NCBI RefSeq assembly: GCF_028867935.1
Contig: NZ_JAPQNS010000001.1
Span: 124,001 to 188,000 of the forward strand
Direction: 5' to 3'
Length of the DNA stretch: 64,000 nt
Source: Flavobacterium sp. SUN052
GTDB taxonomy: Bacteria > Bacteroidota > Bacteroidia > Flavobacteriales > Flavobacteriaceae
Shown: piece by piece, positions 34,255 through 42,957 of the stretch
How positions within the stretch are numbered: the first letter of the stretch is position 1
Layout of the letters: each line of letters opens with the position of its first letter
Program-made: the position numbers and the translations under genes
Notes under the pieces: model-generated
The model's database searches: none
Told to the model about the DNA's origin: nothing
What the model saw: the letters and a program-made list of their open reading frames with translations, nothing else

Positions 34255-34425
34255 ATGAATATCAATCAAGTTCGTGAACACCTGCACCGCCTGATCGACG
34301 AGGTGGACGATATTTATGTACTCAATGGGCTTTACCGCAATCTAGTTGCCGATAAACGCCAGCGCGAAGAATACGAACGGGAGCAGTCCGAAAAGGCAGA
34401 AAAAGGAGCTAAAAAGCGAAAGTAA
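34255..34425 (+). CDS. Small charged protein (56 residues), possibly antitoxin-like
   Basis: An ATG-started frame of 56 codons ends with TAA at 34423-34425. The product begins MNINQVREHLHRLIDEVDD and ends in a lysine-rich tail (KAEKGAKKRK). Its N-terminal pattern resembles small Bacteroidota antitoxin-like proteins, but no toxin gene is adjacent. A TATCTTTC box (one mismatch to the -7 consensus) lies at 34198-34205 and an intrinsic terminator overlaps its stop, which supports a real short gene. Function unknown. Confidence 0.5.
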   Translation: MNINQVREHLHRLIDEVDDIYVLNGLYRNLVADKRQREEYEREQSEKAEKGAKKRK

Positions 34426-34443
34426 GGCTGATTGCCAGCCTTT
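34424..34443 (+). terminator. Intrinsic terminator after the 56-residue gene
   Basis: AAGGCTG at 34424-34430 pairs with CAGCCTT at 34436-34442 around the loop ATTGC, followed by a short T-rich tail. The left arm includes the stop codon of the small gene. Confidence 0.65.
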
Positions 34444-34495
34444 TATACTAAAGTGTGATTGTGAGCGTAATTGGGTAAACTAAACACTGCTCACC

Positions 34496-34927
34496 ATGCC
34501 TTTTGCTTTAATTCTTTTGCTCTTTGTCAGCGATTTTTGGCCTGCCAAACTCGCCGAGCCAGAACCCCGCGTCATTTTTCGTTTTCGCGTTGACCACCTT
34601 CTCGTTGATATGTCGAAAGGGGCTCCTGCTGCGGGTAAAACATTGCGTATTGAATACAAACTTGCCGACAATTCTGCACAACTTTTTCCCGATCTCAAAC
34701 AGCAACCTATCCAGGTAAAAGGTCTGGTAAGCTTAGCACGCAATGGTCGGCGGATTGGCACCATAGAATGGTATTTTAACAAAACATTTCCATTAACATT
34801 CTGTAATGCAGTTCCCGGAGATCGATTAGTGATTGAGGTTCGGGCTATCAAAATTCGCCACACAGATGGTAGCTGGTTGTCAGTGAGTGAAAAAGCAATG
34901 CCAGTTTACAACATTCCTCTGTTTTGA
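34496..34927 (+). CDS. Hypothetical secreted protein
   Basis: I do not recognise this 143-residue protein. It opens with a hydrophobic stretch MPFALILLLFVSDFWPAKLA that may be a signal peptide, followed by a beta-rich sequence with FRFRVDHLLVDM and a C-terminal RLVIEVRAIKIR segment that recalls extracellular beta domains. It is bounded on both sides by intrinsic terminators, so it is probably monocistronic. Neighbours give no hint of function. Confidence 0.6.
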   Translation: MPFALILLLFVSDFWPAKLAEPEPRVIFRFRVDHLLVDMSKGAPAAGKTLRIEYKLADNSAQLFPDLKQQPIQVKGLVSLARNGRRIGTIEWYFNKTFPLTFCNAVPGDRLVIEVRAIKIRHTDGSWLSVSEKAMPVYNIPLF

Positions 34928-34934
34928 TACATGC

Positions 34935-34968
34935 AAAAAGGCCGGGAATCTCCTTCCCAGCCTTTTTT
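34935..34968. terminator. Bidirectional intrinsic terminator
   Basis: AAAAAGGCCGGGAA at 34935-34948 pairs, with one mismatch, with TTCCCAGCCTTTTT at 34954-34967 around TCTCC; T-runs occur in both directions. It lies between the convergent secreted-protein gene and the DUF4097 gene. Confidence 0.8.
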
Positions 34969-34986
34969 TATGCATCAAGTCTGCTT

Positions 34987-36030
34987 TTATTGATTCAAAT
35001 ATACACTGCCTGAAGAAGCTGAAATTTGAACCGAGGCTCCGCCACCGTTGATGCGGCCTCGAACGCGGTCTTTGTTGATTTCGCCGTCGAAGTTTCTAAG
35101 TGTACCCGTTACAACTTTGTTTCCTCTCAGGTCAAGATCCATTCCCTTGTCGAGGGGGAGCTGGACGCGCACACTACCCGCACTACCGCCTAAACGGACG
35201 TATTTATCAACACGCGTCATTTCAACGTCAATGCTACCTGCCGACGTGCTGGCATCAAGACTTCCGGCAATGTTGTTGAGCCGAACGCTGCCGCCCGATG
35301 TGCCGGTTTTAAGTTCTCCATCAATATTGCCGCCCTGGACACTCCCCCCTGAGGTTTCAGCTACAATGTTACCTTTCAGGCCATTGAGCCGGATGCTACC
35401 GCCCGATGTTTCAAGCCTAAGCGTACCGTCGGAGTCGGTTGCTTCGATGCTACCACCTGATGTTTCGAGGGTAATTTGGTCGTGGCAATCCCGAATGTTG
35501 ATGCTGCCCCCCGACGTTTCGCCGTTGATAGAACCACGAATGTCTTCGAGACGGATGCTGCCCCCTGATGTTTCCAGTTTCTGATTACCCGCCAGGTGGC
35601 TTAGGCGAAGGCTACCGCCTGAGGTTTCCAGATCAGCGGCCATTGTGCGGGGCGTGTAGAATTTGAAGCTGATACTGAGACCGTTTTTCCAGTTTCTATC
35701 CTGCTCATTTTTGCGCCGAGCGGTGGCAACTACCGTATTGCCTTCCTTCTGCACATTGATCTCGTAGTCTTCAAGTCGTTTTTGTAATTCATCCTGGCTA
35801 ATTCTGCTATTGCCATTCCAATTGTTCTGGCGAACATAAATTTCTACCTTGGTTTCGTTTCCGCTGCCGCCTTCCACGCTCAGGCTACCACCTGAGGTTC
35901 TGGCGCGAAGAGCACTGGCACCCGAAAAAGTTTTGGTTTGATAGGGCTTCTGGTCGTCGTCGGATTGGGCAATTGTAAGCGCTGGCGCCAACAGACTGAG
36001 GGCAAGGAGAGGAGCAAAGATCGTTTTCAT
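34987..36030 (-). CDS. DUF4097 repeat protein, predicted secreted beta-helix
   Basis: This 347-residue protein has a signal peptide (about 1-22, ALTIAQ) and a long run of short repeats with the consensus ETSGGSIRL, spaced roughly 18-20 residues, from about residue 125 to 300. Such DUF4097/putative-adhesin proteins form right-handed beta-helices in the envelope; the function is unknown, but related genes often sit beside sensor or anti-sigma genes. The start at 36030 is the signal peptide start; a longer frame to 36168 overlaps the upstream histidine kinase end. The repeats are also visible as DNA repeats at about 35240-35640. Confidence 0.8.
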   Translation of the reverse strand: MKTIFAPLLALSLLAPALTIAQSDDDQKPYQTKTFSGASALRARTSGGSLSVEGGSGNETKVEIYVRQNNWNGNSRISQDELQKRLEDYEINVQKEGNTVVATARRKNEQDRNWKNGLSISFKFYTPRTMAADLETSGGSLRLSHLAGNQKLETSGGSIRLEDIRGSINGETSGGSINIRDCHDQITLETSGGSIEATDSDGTLRLETSGGSIRLNGLKGNIVAETSGGSVQGGNIDGELKTGTSGGSVRLNNIAGSLDASTSAGSIDVEMTRVDKYVRLGGSAGSVRVQLPLDKGMDLDLRGNKVVTGTLRNFDGEINKDRVRGRINGGGASVQISASSGSVYLNQ

Positions 36031-36097
36031 GATTCTTGAATGTGATTTGTGGGAAAGATGCAAAAAGTTAGCAGAGCGTTGCATGCCTGAGACAACT

Positions 36098-38389
36098 CTA
36101 TTCTTTCGGTAACCAAACGGTAAACGTAGCTCCCTCGCCGGGCTTACAGCTGGCTGTGATTGCTCCATTATGGTTTTCCACTACTTTGCGGCATATAGCA
36201 AGACCAACACCAGTTCCGGCAAACTGAGCTTTGCCGTGCAGGCGCTGAAATACCTGAAAAATACGTTCCGCATACTGACTGTCGAAACCAATGCCATTAT
36301 CGGTCACGGTCAGTTGCCAATAGCTGCGTTCGGGGCGTAAACCGATGGTTATATTGCCGGCTTCAGCGAGCAGACAGCGTACGTTTACGACAGGAGTCTG
36401 ATTTTTTCTCCCAAACTTAATAGCATTACTCAGCAGGTTTTGCATAAGCTGTTGAAGTTGCACGTGAGACCCCGACACAATGGGTAACGGCTCAACAACA
36501 ATGCAGGCACCCGAATCACGAATATGCACTTCGAGATCACTTTGCACATCGGCCAAGAGGGCATTTAGATCGACCTGTTCGAAGGGGTCTTTCTGCGTTG
36601 ATACCCGCGAATAATCAAGCAGATCACGAATCAACTGCGACATCCGTTTTGCCGATTGCTGCATCCGATCGACCAAGTCGGCACCACTCGCTCCCAGAGT
36701 TGGTCGGTGAATATCGGTGAGCATATCACCAAAGGCCATAATTTTTCGCAGGGGTTCCTGGAGATCATGTGAGGCCACATACGCAAACTGTTGCAGGCTT
36801 TCATTGGAGCGTTTGAGTTCCTGATTGGCAGTCTCAAGTTGCTCGCGGTATCGATGAATGGTGGTGATCTCAATAAAAGAAATGACCAGACCATCGCCCA
36901 TTTTAGCAATGGCCATCAGGTGCCAGTCACTATCGTAATTAAACTCGAAAACCATTGTCTCGCCCGTTTCAATTACCTGCCTGAATCGGGCAAATTCAAC
37001 GGCTGCGTTCGGATTGGGTGTGATCTGGGAATAAGGCTTGTTGAGAATCTGATCGGCCAGAGGCCCCCATTTCTCAATGGCTAATCGGTTTGCCAGTACT
37101 GTTTTGAAATCGATCAATTCACCCTGCTCATTGCGGATGGCTTCGTGCAGCGAAATGGCCGTTTGTGAATTGTCTAGAATCGCTTTGAGTCGCAGCGCTT
37201 GCACGGCCTGATCGACCTCGGCCTGTTTTACAGCTGATATATCTAGGAACGTAAACAAAACGCCATCGCCCTGTTTTTGAAAGGAGCCTTCAAACCAACC
37301 CTTAACACCGTAGTAGTTGTATTCAAAAGAATAGCGTTGGTTTTCGCCCGTTTCAACTACCTGTTTAAATGTGTTGAACAAGGCCAGTGATTGCCAGTTC
37401 TCAAAAAGTGCACTGATTGGCTTACCTACCATTTGCTCAACACTATGGCCCGTCAATTTGGCGTTGAAAGCGTTGGTGAGCTGGTACCTGAAGTCAATAA
37501 TATCTCCCTCATCCGTTCGAATCGCTTCGGCCAGTATAATACCCGTAGGAGAGTGGTCAACAACTCGCTGGAGTAATTCGGCCTGGTGTTTTGCCCGCTG
37601 CTCGGCTAGCCAGTTATCGGTCTTATTTTGGAGGGTCAGAACAATTCCATCACCCCGTTTGACAACTGAAATATTATAGTAGCCAGCCAGTTCGTCGTAA
37701 TAATAGGGCATGTCGAAGTTGTCAGGTTGCCCTGTTTCGATCACCTGCACATACCGATCGAACAGGCCCGTTTCGATAACATGCGGGAAGTATTCGAGCA
37801 TGGTATGACCAATGACTTGTTCCTCGGTCCGGTTAACTGAACGGCGATTCGCTTCGTTTTGTAACAGGTACCGAAAATCAACAATCTTCCCGTTGGCATC
37901 GCGGATCGAATCAAATGCAATGATCTGGTTCTGCGACCCGTCTAACACAGACCGGAGCAACTCGCTCTGTTGCTGCAATTCGCGTTGAGCCAGTAGGTTA
38001 GGAGCAGGCGTTGGCGTGTGGATGCACACCAGCATATCTTGGGAATCAGGGAAGGAAAGGAATGAGAGTCGAGCCGTATCGGTGGGAGCGTGACCCGGTA
38101 AATCCAGCCAAAGAGGAACCTGTGGAGCTTGGGTATTAAGGTCCGTCAGTAATTTCAGATAGGTATGGGATACTAAGTTTGATTGCAGTTTTTGCAACGA
38201 TTGACCAGCAACGACCTCTCCTGAAAAAGCCCAGAAAGATACTGCAATGGCATTGGCCTCTATCAGCAGAAGATCGGTTATTGCGCCCTGTGAACTGGTG
38301 ATTGTTCTGAAGATGGCGGCCCCACCTGGCGTGGTTGAGAGAAGGGCTTTATGTAGAGGTTCAGCAGTATACGGTACGGTTGGCGACAT
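36098..38389 (-). CDS. Multi-PAS sensor histidine kinase
   Basis: This 763-residue kinase has an N-terminal PAS-like region (about 5-135), three further PAS domains (about 145-265, 275-395, 405-515), a dimerisation/phosphoacceptor domain with H541 in VASHDLQEPLRKI, and an ATPase domain with N-box NLLSNAIKF, G1 DNGIGF and G2 GTGVGLAIC. It has no membrane segments, so it is probably a cytoplasmic sensor. No receiver gene is adjacent on the same strand. The start at 38389 is favoured over the upstream in-frame ATG at 38461 because a promoter with TTGG and TACCTTCG boxes lies between them. Confidence 0.85.
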   Translation of the reverse strand: MSPTVPYTAEPLHKALLSTTPGGAAIFRTITSSQGAITDLLLIEANAIAVSFWAFSGEVVAGQSLQKLQSNLVSHTYLKLLTDLNTQAPQVPLWLDLPGHAPTDTARLSFLSFPDSQDMLVCIHTPTPAPNLLAQRELQQQSELLRSVLDGSQNQIIAFDSIRDANGKIVDFRYLLQNEANRRSVNRTEEQVIGHTMLEYFPHVIETGLFDRYVQVIETGQPDNFDMPYYYDELAGYYNISVVKRGDGIVLTLQNKTDNWLAEQRAKHQAELLQRVVDHSPTGIILAEAIRTDEGDIIDFRYQLTNAFNAKLTGHSVEQMVGKPISALFENWQSLALFNTFKQVVETGENQRYSFEYNYYGVKGWFEGSFQKQGDGVLFTFLDISAVKQAEVDQAVQALRLKAILDNSQTAISLHEAIRNEQGELIDFKTVLANRLAIEKWGPLADQILNKPYSQITPNPNAAVEFARFRQVIETGETMVFEFNYDSDWHLMAIAKMGDGLVISFIEITTIHRYREQLETANQELKRSNESLQQFAYVASHDLQEPLRKIMAFGDMLTDIHRPTLGASGADLVDRMQQSAKRMSQLIRDLLDYSRVSTQKDPFEQVDLNALLADVQSDLEVHIRDSGACIVVEPLPIVSGSHVQLQQLMQNLLSNAIKFGRKNQTPVVNVRCLLAEAGNITIGLRPERSYWQLTVTDNGIGFDSQYAERIFQVFQRLHGKAQFAGTGVGLAICRKVVENHNGAITASCKPGEGATFTVWLPKE

Positions 38390-38415
38390 GATGGGTATTC
38401 GGGGAGTCCTTAAAA

Positions 38416-38446
38416 CGAAGGTAACGAATTCACCAGATTTAGCCAA
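38416..38446 (-). promoter_or_regulatory. Promoter of the multi-PAS kinase gene
   Basis: On the minus strand TTGG (38443-38446), 19 bases, then TACCTTCG (38416-38423) match the Bacteroidota -33/-7 arrangement with one mismatch in the -7 box. It decides the kinase start at 38389, 26 bases downstream. Confidence 0.6.
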
Positions 38447-38509
38447 TATACGTTTATACACTGGAAGATGGCTTGGAACACACTAGTCTGGGTTCCAAGC
38501 CATAGAAGC

Positions 38510-39172
38510 CTAATCGGGCAATACCCGGATCATCACATCTTTATACATTACTTTGCTTTTTGGGTCATGCCCCTGTAAAGCTACTGTTCCACTGCTGAGT
38601 TTTTTGGTCCCAGTGATGTTGTCGGGCTCCGTATAGGTATTGATAACTTTGTCGTTGATGCTTACCGTAACAGTTTTACCCTGCACCTTAATCTGCTCAG
38701 TGTACCACTCATCATCTTTCACAAATACTTCTTTCACATCTTGTGCTGCATATACACTGCCCGTTTTGCGCCAGTCTGTATGGGTCTGGTTAACCTGAAT
38801 TTCGTAGCCTTTTGATGGCCAGCCGGTATCCTGATAATCGGTGTGAATAAACATGCCAGAATTGGCACCGGGCATGGTTTTAACAGTGGCTTTCCACTCG
38901 AAATTCTTGAAGTTGTGGTTGTTCACCGGCCCGTCGTAGAACAAGTGAGCCCGGGGGCCAAATACCACAATGGCTCCATCCTGTACTGAGAATGTAGCCG
39001 GGTTCTCGGCCGCCTTCCAGCCATCGAGGTTTTTACCGTTAAATAGCGTTTGCCAACCATCGGCTTTGCGACTAGTAGACGTTGTGGTAGCCGAGGTCGA
39101 CTTTACATTCGATTTAGGGGAGGCACAGGCCAACATCAGCGCTGGAGCCAGCAGGAGTAAGGTATTTTTCAT
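38510..39172 (-). CDS. DUF1080 (3-keto-disaccharide hydrolase type) lipoprotein
   Basis: This 220-residue protein has a lipoprotein signal (lipobox LMLAC, Cys about residue 15), a Ser/Thr-rich linker, and one DUF1080 jelly-roll domain (about 35-220) opening GWQTLFNGKNLDGWK, with GPRAHLFYDGPVNNHNFKNF and GMFIHTDYQDTGWPSKGYEIQVNQTH. Members hydrolyse or bind 3-keto sugars in other Bacteroidota. It lies 65 bases after a GH113-like lipoprotein gene on the same strand and may share its transcript, which suggests a role in glycan handling at the outer membrane. Confidence 0.85.
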   Translation of the reverse strand: MKNTLLLLAPALMLACASPKSNVKSTSATTTSTSRKADGWQTLFNGKNLDGWKAAENPATFSVQDGAIVVFGPRAHLFYDGPVNNHNFKNFEWKATVKTMPGANSGMFIHTDYQDTGWPSKGYEIQVNQTHTDWRKTGSVYAAQDVKEVFVKDDEWYTEQIKVQGKTVTVSINDKVINTYTEPDNITGTKKLSSGTVALQGHDPKSKVMYKDVMIRVLPD

Positions 39173-39237
39173 GCGGGGGAAGTTTGTGGTAACATAAGAC
39201 CAGAAAGAGCAAGGTCTAATGAAAGTGCTCAGAAAAC

Positions 39238-40254
39238 TTACCAGCCCGCTTGCAGAACTGCCTGCGCCGGGCGATTTTGGGGACTGAACTGATCGCGGTG
39301 GTGGTCGGGGGGCGTTTCGCTCATGAACCATTTCCAAACAAAGCCGCCGGCAAACCAAGGCTGTGGCCAAACGGTTTCAAGTAGGGCTTTGTAAGCATTG
39401 GCCTGAGCAGTGGCATTAGGCGTGCATTCAGTTTCAGATTCCCACGGTCGGCGGGCAGCGTAATCGCAGGCACGGTAGCCAAACTCAGTGAATAAAACGG
39501 GTTTTTGTAGTGCCCCACTCAACCTACTGAGACCCCGCAAATGATCTTTCCAACCGCTATTCATGGCCTTAACCGATGGCTCCCGGGCGTCGGATGTGGG
39601 GAAATAAGCATCCACGCCTATGTAATCGAGCTGGTCCCAAAACGGGATTTTGTCGTAGCGGTCCCAGTTGGAGGCATAGGTTAGTTTGCCCTTGTAGGTT
39701 TGTTTCACCTGCCCAATCAGCTTGTTCCAAAAGGCTGGTCGTGCTACCGCAAAACGATCCAGCTCGGTTGTGATGCAGTACATATCGACCTTGAGCGAGT
39801 CGGCAATATGGGCGAAATGGAGAATATATTTTGAATAATCGGCTTCGAACGTTTGCCAATCCTGGTCATTGGTGAATTCAAGATCAAGGTGCGAGCCGCC
39901 CATCATCCAGACGTGGGGCTTCAGCATTACTTTCAAGTTGCTTTGCCGGGCCATGTCGATCGTTCCAGCCACGCCTTCGGGGGTTTCGCCCCACCATTGC
40001 CCCATTTTCCGGCCACCGGGGGGTAGGTTACCGCTGTAATAAAAATGAGTTTCGCCCTTCCGGCAAAATCCATAGGGCACCACCGCCACCCAGTCTGCAC
40101 CAATTTCGTGGGCGGTTTTTAGTCCTGCATCACCCGGGTTTTGGGGTGGGGCAACCAAATTAACGCCCTTCATTTTAGCACCAGTATGGCGATACTCTGC
40201 TGCCGATTGGCAACTGAGTATCGTAACCAGAAAAAGACATAGTCGAGTGAGCAT
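39238..40254 (-). CDS. GH113-like glycoside hydrolase lipoprotein
   Basis: This 338-residue protein has a lipoprotein signal (lipobox TILSC, Cys about residue 15) and a TIM-barrel like that of GH113 beta-mannanases. Candidate catalytic glutamates lie in CITTELDR (about residue 165) and LFTEFGYR (about residue 258), at clan-A positions after beta-strands 4 and 7. The C-terminus has FAGGFVWKWF, a common end of these barrels. It is likely anchored in the outer membrane and acts on mannan or a related glycan; the substrate is an inference. Confidence 0.78.
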   Translation of the reverse strand: MLTRLCLFLVTILSCQSAAEYRHTGAKMKGVNLVAPPQNPGDAGLKTAHEIGADWVAVVPYGFCRKGETHFYYSGNLPPGGRKMGQWWGETPEGVAGTIDMARQSNLKVMLKPHVWMMGGSHLDLEFTNDQDWQTFEADYSKYILHFAHIADSLKVDMYCITTELDRFAVARPAFWNKLIGQVKQTYKGKLTYASNWDRYDKIPFWDQLDYIGVDAYFPTSDAREPSVKAMNSGWKDHLRGLSRLSGALQKPVLFTEFGYRACDYAARRPWESETECTPNATAQANAYKALLETVWPQPWFAGGFVWKWFMSETPPDHHRDQFSPQNRPAQAVLQAGW

Positions 40255-40412
40255 GGATGAATGAAAAAGGGCTTTTGTGTAAAACTAAACAGATAGCTGA
40301 TGAAATCAACACCGTGCATGTTCGGTACTATCTAACGAACAAATATTTTTTCAATAAGTAAGATTACGGAAGCTCTGTTTTAATACGTGCAGGTACATAA
40401 TTGTTAATTAGT

Positions 40413-40420
40413 TAGTTTTG
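40413..40420 (+). promoter_or_regulatory. -7 promoter element of the receiver/RsbQ/kinase operon
   Basis: TAGTTTTG is a full TAnnTTTG match, 31 bases before the receiver-protein ATG. No -33 box at normal spacing is clear. The rest of 40255-40451 is A+T-rich and shows no gene. Confidence 0.5.
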
Positions 40421-40451
40421 CCTACCGTAAGTAACGTAATGATATATAGCT

Positions 40452-40850
40452 ATGGCTTCTCGCTCAAAAGTAATCTGGGTAGTTGACGACGACCCGGAGG
40501 ATCAGTTTCTGTTGCAGCGAGCTTTTAATTCTATTAAGCCTACGGTGATTATCCATTTATTAGATGATGGTGATGAAGTGATTCCGGCTTTGGAAAGCTC
40601 GCCTATGTTCCCAACACTTATTATTCTGGATATCAACATGGTCCGTATGAATGGACTGGAAACGCTGACTGCATTACGGGAGTTTGTTCAGTTTCGGGTA
40701 ATTCCGATTGTTATGTTGACAACATCGAACAATCAGAGGGACCAATTTTTATCGCAGCAATTAGGGGCTAAGTCATATTATACTAAACCCTTTCATTTTG
40801 ATGAATTGGTTGAACTCGCCAACCAGTTGACTATTCAGTGGTTAGCTTAA
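40452..40850 (+). CDS. Stand-alone response-regulator receiver protein
   Basis: This 132-residue protein is a single receiver domain: acidic pocket D12-D14 (WVVDDDPED), phosphoacceptor D60 (LDINM), T90/T91 (MLTTS) and K112 (YTKPF). It has no output domain, so it acts by protein-protein contact or as a phosphate relay. The RsbQ-like gene starts 20 bases downstream and the PAS kinase gene follows, so the three form an operon and the kinase is the natural partner. Confidence 0.9.
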   Translation: MASRSKVIWVVDDDPEDQFLLQRAFNSIKPTVIIHLLDDGDEVIPALESSPMFPTLIILDINMVRMNGLETLTALREFVQFRVIPIVMLTTSNNQRDQFLSQQLGAKSYYTKPFHFDELVELANQLTIQWLA

Positions 40851-40870
40851 CTACTATAAACGCACTGAAA

Positions 40871-41668
40871 ATGAGGGAAGCTGTATGCAAGCGCAATAAT
40901 GTCAAAATTATCGGCCACGGACAACCGATGATTTTTGCGCACGGCTTTGGTTGTGATCAGAACATGTGGAGGCAATTGTATCCGGCCTTTGCCGACCAAT
41001 ACCAAATTGTTCTCTTCGATTATGTTGGACATGGTCAGTCTGATGTAAGTGCCTACAATAAAGAGCGGTACGGCTCGCTTAATGGATACGCTCAGGATGT
41101 TCTGGATATTTGTGAGGCATTAGATCTAAGAGAGGCTGTTTTTGTGGGGCATTCCGTCAGTGCAATGATTGGTATGCTGGCTAGTTTGAGGCAACCAGAC
41201 CTGTTTAAGCGGCAGATTATGGTTGGTCCGTCGCCCTGTTACATAAACAAACCCGATTATGTAGGCGGTTTTGAGGAACAGGACATCAATGATTTGCTCG
41301 AAACAATGGAAGCCAACTATATAGGCTGGGCCCATCAACTAGCCCCTGCCATTATGGGCAACTCCGACCGAGCTGAACTGGGACAGGAGTTAGCAGATAG
41401 CTTTTGTTCAACTGATCCAATAATTGCCCGGCAGTTTGCCGAGGTAACCTTTCGATCTGACAACCGGGCTGATCTTCACAAAATGCGAGTTCCAAGCCTG
41501 ATTTTACAATGTCAGTCAGATATTATTGCCCCTATTACGGTCGGCGAATATCTACATGACCAAATGGCGTTTAGCACTTACCGGCTTATGGAAGCTAGCG
41601 GTCATTGTCCACATCTCAGCAGCCCCCTGGAAACAGCAATGCTTATTCAGGATTACTTACAAAATTAA
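40871..41668 (+). CDS. rsbQ: RsbQ/KAI2-like alpha/beta hydrolase
   Basis: This 265-residue protein matches RsbQ in length and in the full catalytic triad: S95 (VGHSVSAM), D217 (QSDIIAP) and H245 (SGHCPH), with the oxyanion loop AHGFGCDQNMW. In Bacillus RsbQ and the PAS phosphatase RsbP together sense energy stress; RsbQ is thought to make or hydrolyse a small ligand for the PAS domain. The plant receptors KAI2 and D14 are homologues. Here the gene lies between a receiver gene and a PAS histidine kinase gene (15 bases before the latter), so it probably feeds that kinase. Start at 40871 gives the RsbQ N-terminus. Confidence 0.88.
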   Translation: MREAVCKRNNVKIIGHGQPMIFAHGFGCDQNMWRQLYPAFADQYQIVLFDYVGHGQSDVSAYNKERYGSLNGYAQDVLDICEALDLREAVFVGHSVSAMIGMLASLRQPDLFKRQIMVGPSPCYINKPDYVGGFEEQDINDLLETMEANYIGWAHQLAPAIMGNSDRAELGQELADSFCSTDPIIARQFAEVTFRSDNRADLHKMRVPSLILQCQSDIIAPITVGEYLHDQMAFSTYRLMEASGHCPHLSSPLETAMLIQDYLQN

Positions 41669-41683
41669 TCGCACTGACACTAC

Positions 41684-42889
41684 ATGCAGGTTTTCTCTTT
41701 CCCTGACAATCGGAACAGTCATACCCCGTGGCTGTTCTTTTCGTTTGACGATCAGGGAATGTTGCTCGAAGGGAACCAGGCAATTAGTCAGTTGGTAGGC
41801 ATTCCAATGGAGCAGCTCAAAGGAATGCACCTCAATACCCTGCTTACAAAAGCGGGGCAGGTATTTAATCAAACACATTTTTTTCCGGTACTTCAGTTGG
41901 AAGGCCGGGCCGATGAGGTATTTCTGCTTTTACGTAATGTTCACGGTGATGCATTGCCCGTGCTTGCTTATGGAACGCGTTGGCAAAGCAACGAAGGGCA
42001 ATGGATCAATGATTGTTTTTGCGCCCCTATTCCTCAACGGCGGAAATTTGAACGCGAACTCATCGAAGCGCGCAAAGCCGCTGAGACAATTGTTTGTGAA
42101 AACGTTGTATTAAACCAGGCTAAACAATTGCTGGAGGATCATCAGGAAGAATTAGACCGGCGAATCAGGCAGCTCGAACAGGCGAACGACGAACTTCAGC
42201 AGATTGCAAGAATCGTTTCCCACGACTTACAGGAACCCCTTCGTAAGATTGCCATTCTCATTGACTACAATGATAAGAACGCCGATTCATCATCTGGTGA
42301 TCAAAAAGCTTTGCTTAGCCAGATCGAAACAATTTGCCGTTCATCCAGCCGTCTGATTACCGGTCTGCGCGACTACATAGCCCTGGATAGCGAGGAACAT
42401 TCATTTGCCCCGATTGAGTTAGAAAAATTGATTCGTACAGCTGCCCAGAATGCCAGCGAGGCTAATCAGTATACGGGCGACTGGTTTTTAGCTAGTCGGT
42501 TGCCCATAATCAATGGCAACGAACAGCAATTAGAGCAAGCATTTTTTCAGGTCTTCGACAATTCATTTAAGTTTCGAAAGCCAGATACCCCGCTGCGAGT
42601 TCATTTATCAGCCGATCTTATCAAAGAAAATAAATACGTGGCTCTAGAAGGAAAGTACCATTATACCGACCACGTCCGTATCTGTATTCAGGACAACGGA
42701 ACAGGCTTTGCGCCCCGATACCGGAATGATGTATTTGCGTTGCTCAAAAAACTGGTAAAAGGCAGTTCTACACTAGGCATTGGTTTAGCCATCACTAAAA
42801 AGATTGTGGCTAAACACTATGGTACTATTTCCGCCGATTCGCTGCCTGGAGCAGGTACTACTATTACAATAAATTTGCCGCTATCTTAA
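41684..42889 (+). CDS. PAS-domain histidine kinase, partner of RsbQ-like hydrolase
   Basis: This 401-residue protein has an N-terminal PAS domain (about 12-115, with FFSFDDQGMLLEGNQAISQLVGI), a coiled-coil linker (about 122-170), the phosphoacceptor helix with H180 (IVSHDLQEPLRKI), and an ATPase domain with N-box QVFDNSFKF, G1 DNGTGF and the G2 segment TLGIGLAIT. There are no membrane helices. By analogy to RsbP, the PAS domain is likely to bind the product of the RsbQ-like enzyme; the output would pass to the receiver protein encoded first in the operon. This wiring is inferred. Confidence 0.87.
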   Translation: MQVFSFPDNRNSHTPWLFFSFDDQGMLLEGNQAISQLVGIPMEQLKGMHLNTLLTKAGQVFNQTHFFPVLQLEGRADEVFLLLRNVHGDALPVLAYGTRWQSNEGQWINDCFCAPIPQRRKFERELIEARKAAETIVCENVVLNQAKQLLEDHQEELDRRIRQLEQANDELQQIARIVSHDLQEPLRKIAILIDYNDKNADSSSGDQKALLSQIETICRSSSRLITGLRDYIALDSEEHSFAPIELEKLIRTAAQNASEANQYTGDWFLASRLPIINGNEQQLEQAFFQVFDNSFKFRKPDTPLRVHLSADLIKENKYVALEGKYHYTDHVRICIQDNGTGFAPRYRNDVFALLKKLVKGSSTLGIGLAITKKIVAKHYGTISADSLPGAGTTITINLPLS

Positions 42890-42899
42890 TGGGGTCGTT

Positions 42900-42950
42900 G
42901 GAAATTGGGGTAATTGTAAATCTCTTACAGGGTCAATTACCCCAATTCTC
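42900..42950. repeat. Palindromic intergenic element, terminator-like
   Basis: AATTGGGGTAATTG at 42903-42916 pairs exactly with CAATTACCCCAATT at 42934-42947 (14-bp stem, 17-base loop). It lies between the convergent PAS-kinase and VCBS genes. The 16 bases at 42900-42915 (GGAAATTGGGGTAATT) recur exactly at 52055-52070, so it is both a probable terminator and a member of a dispersed family. Confidence 0.65.
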
Positions 42951-42957
42951 AATTGTT

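Noticed and set aside
35048..35584. A 178-codon plus-strand frame antisense to the DUF4097 gene
   Set aside because: It is the reverse reading of the ETSGGS repeats and gives a low-complexity Leu/Pro/Ser protein.
35240..35640. CRISPR-like array
   Set aside because: The regular DNA repeats code for SGGS coils of the DUF4097 protein; units are in frame, vary as codons do, and have no unique spacers.
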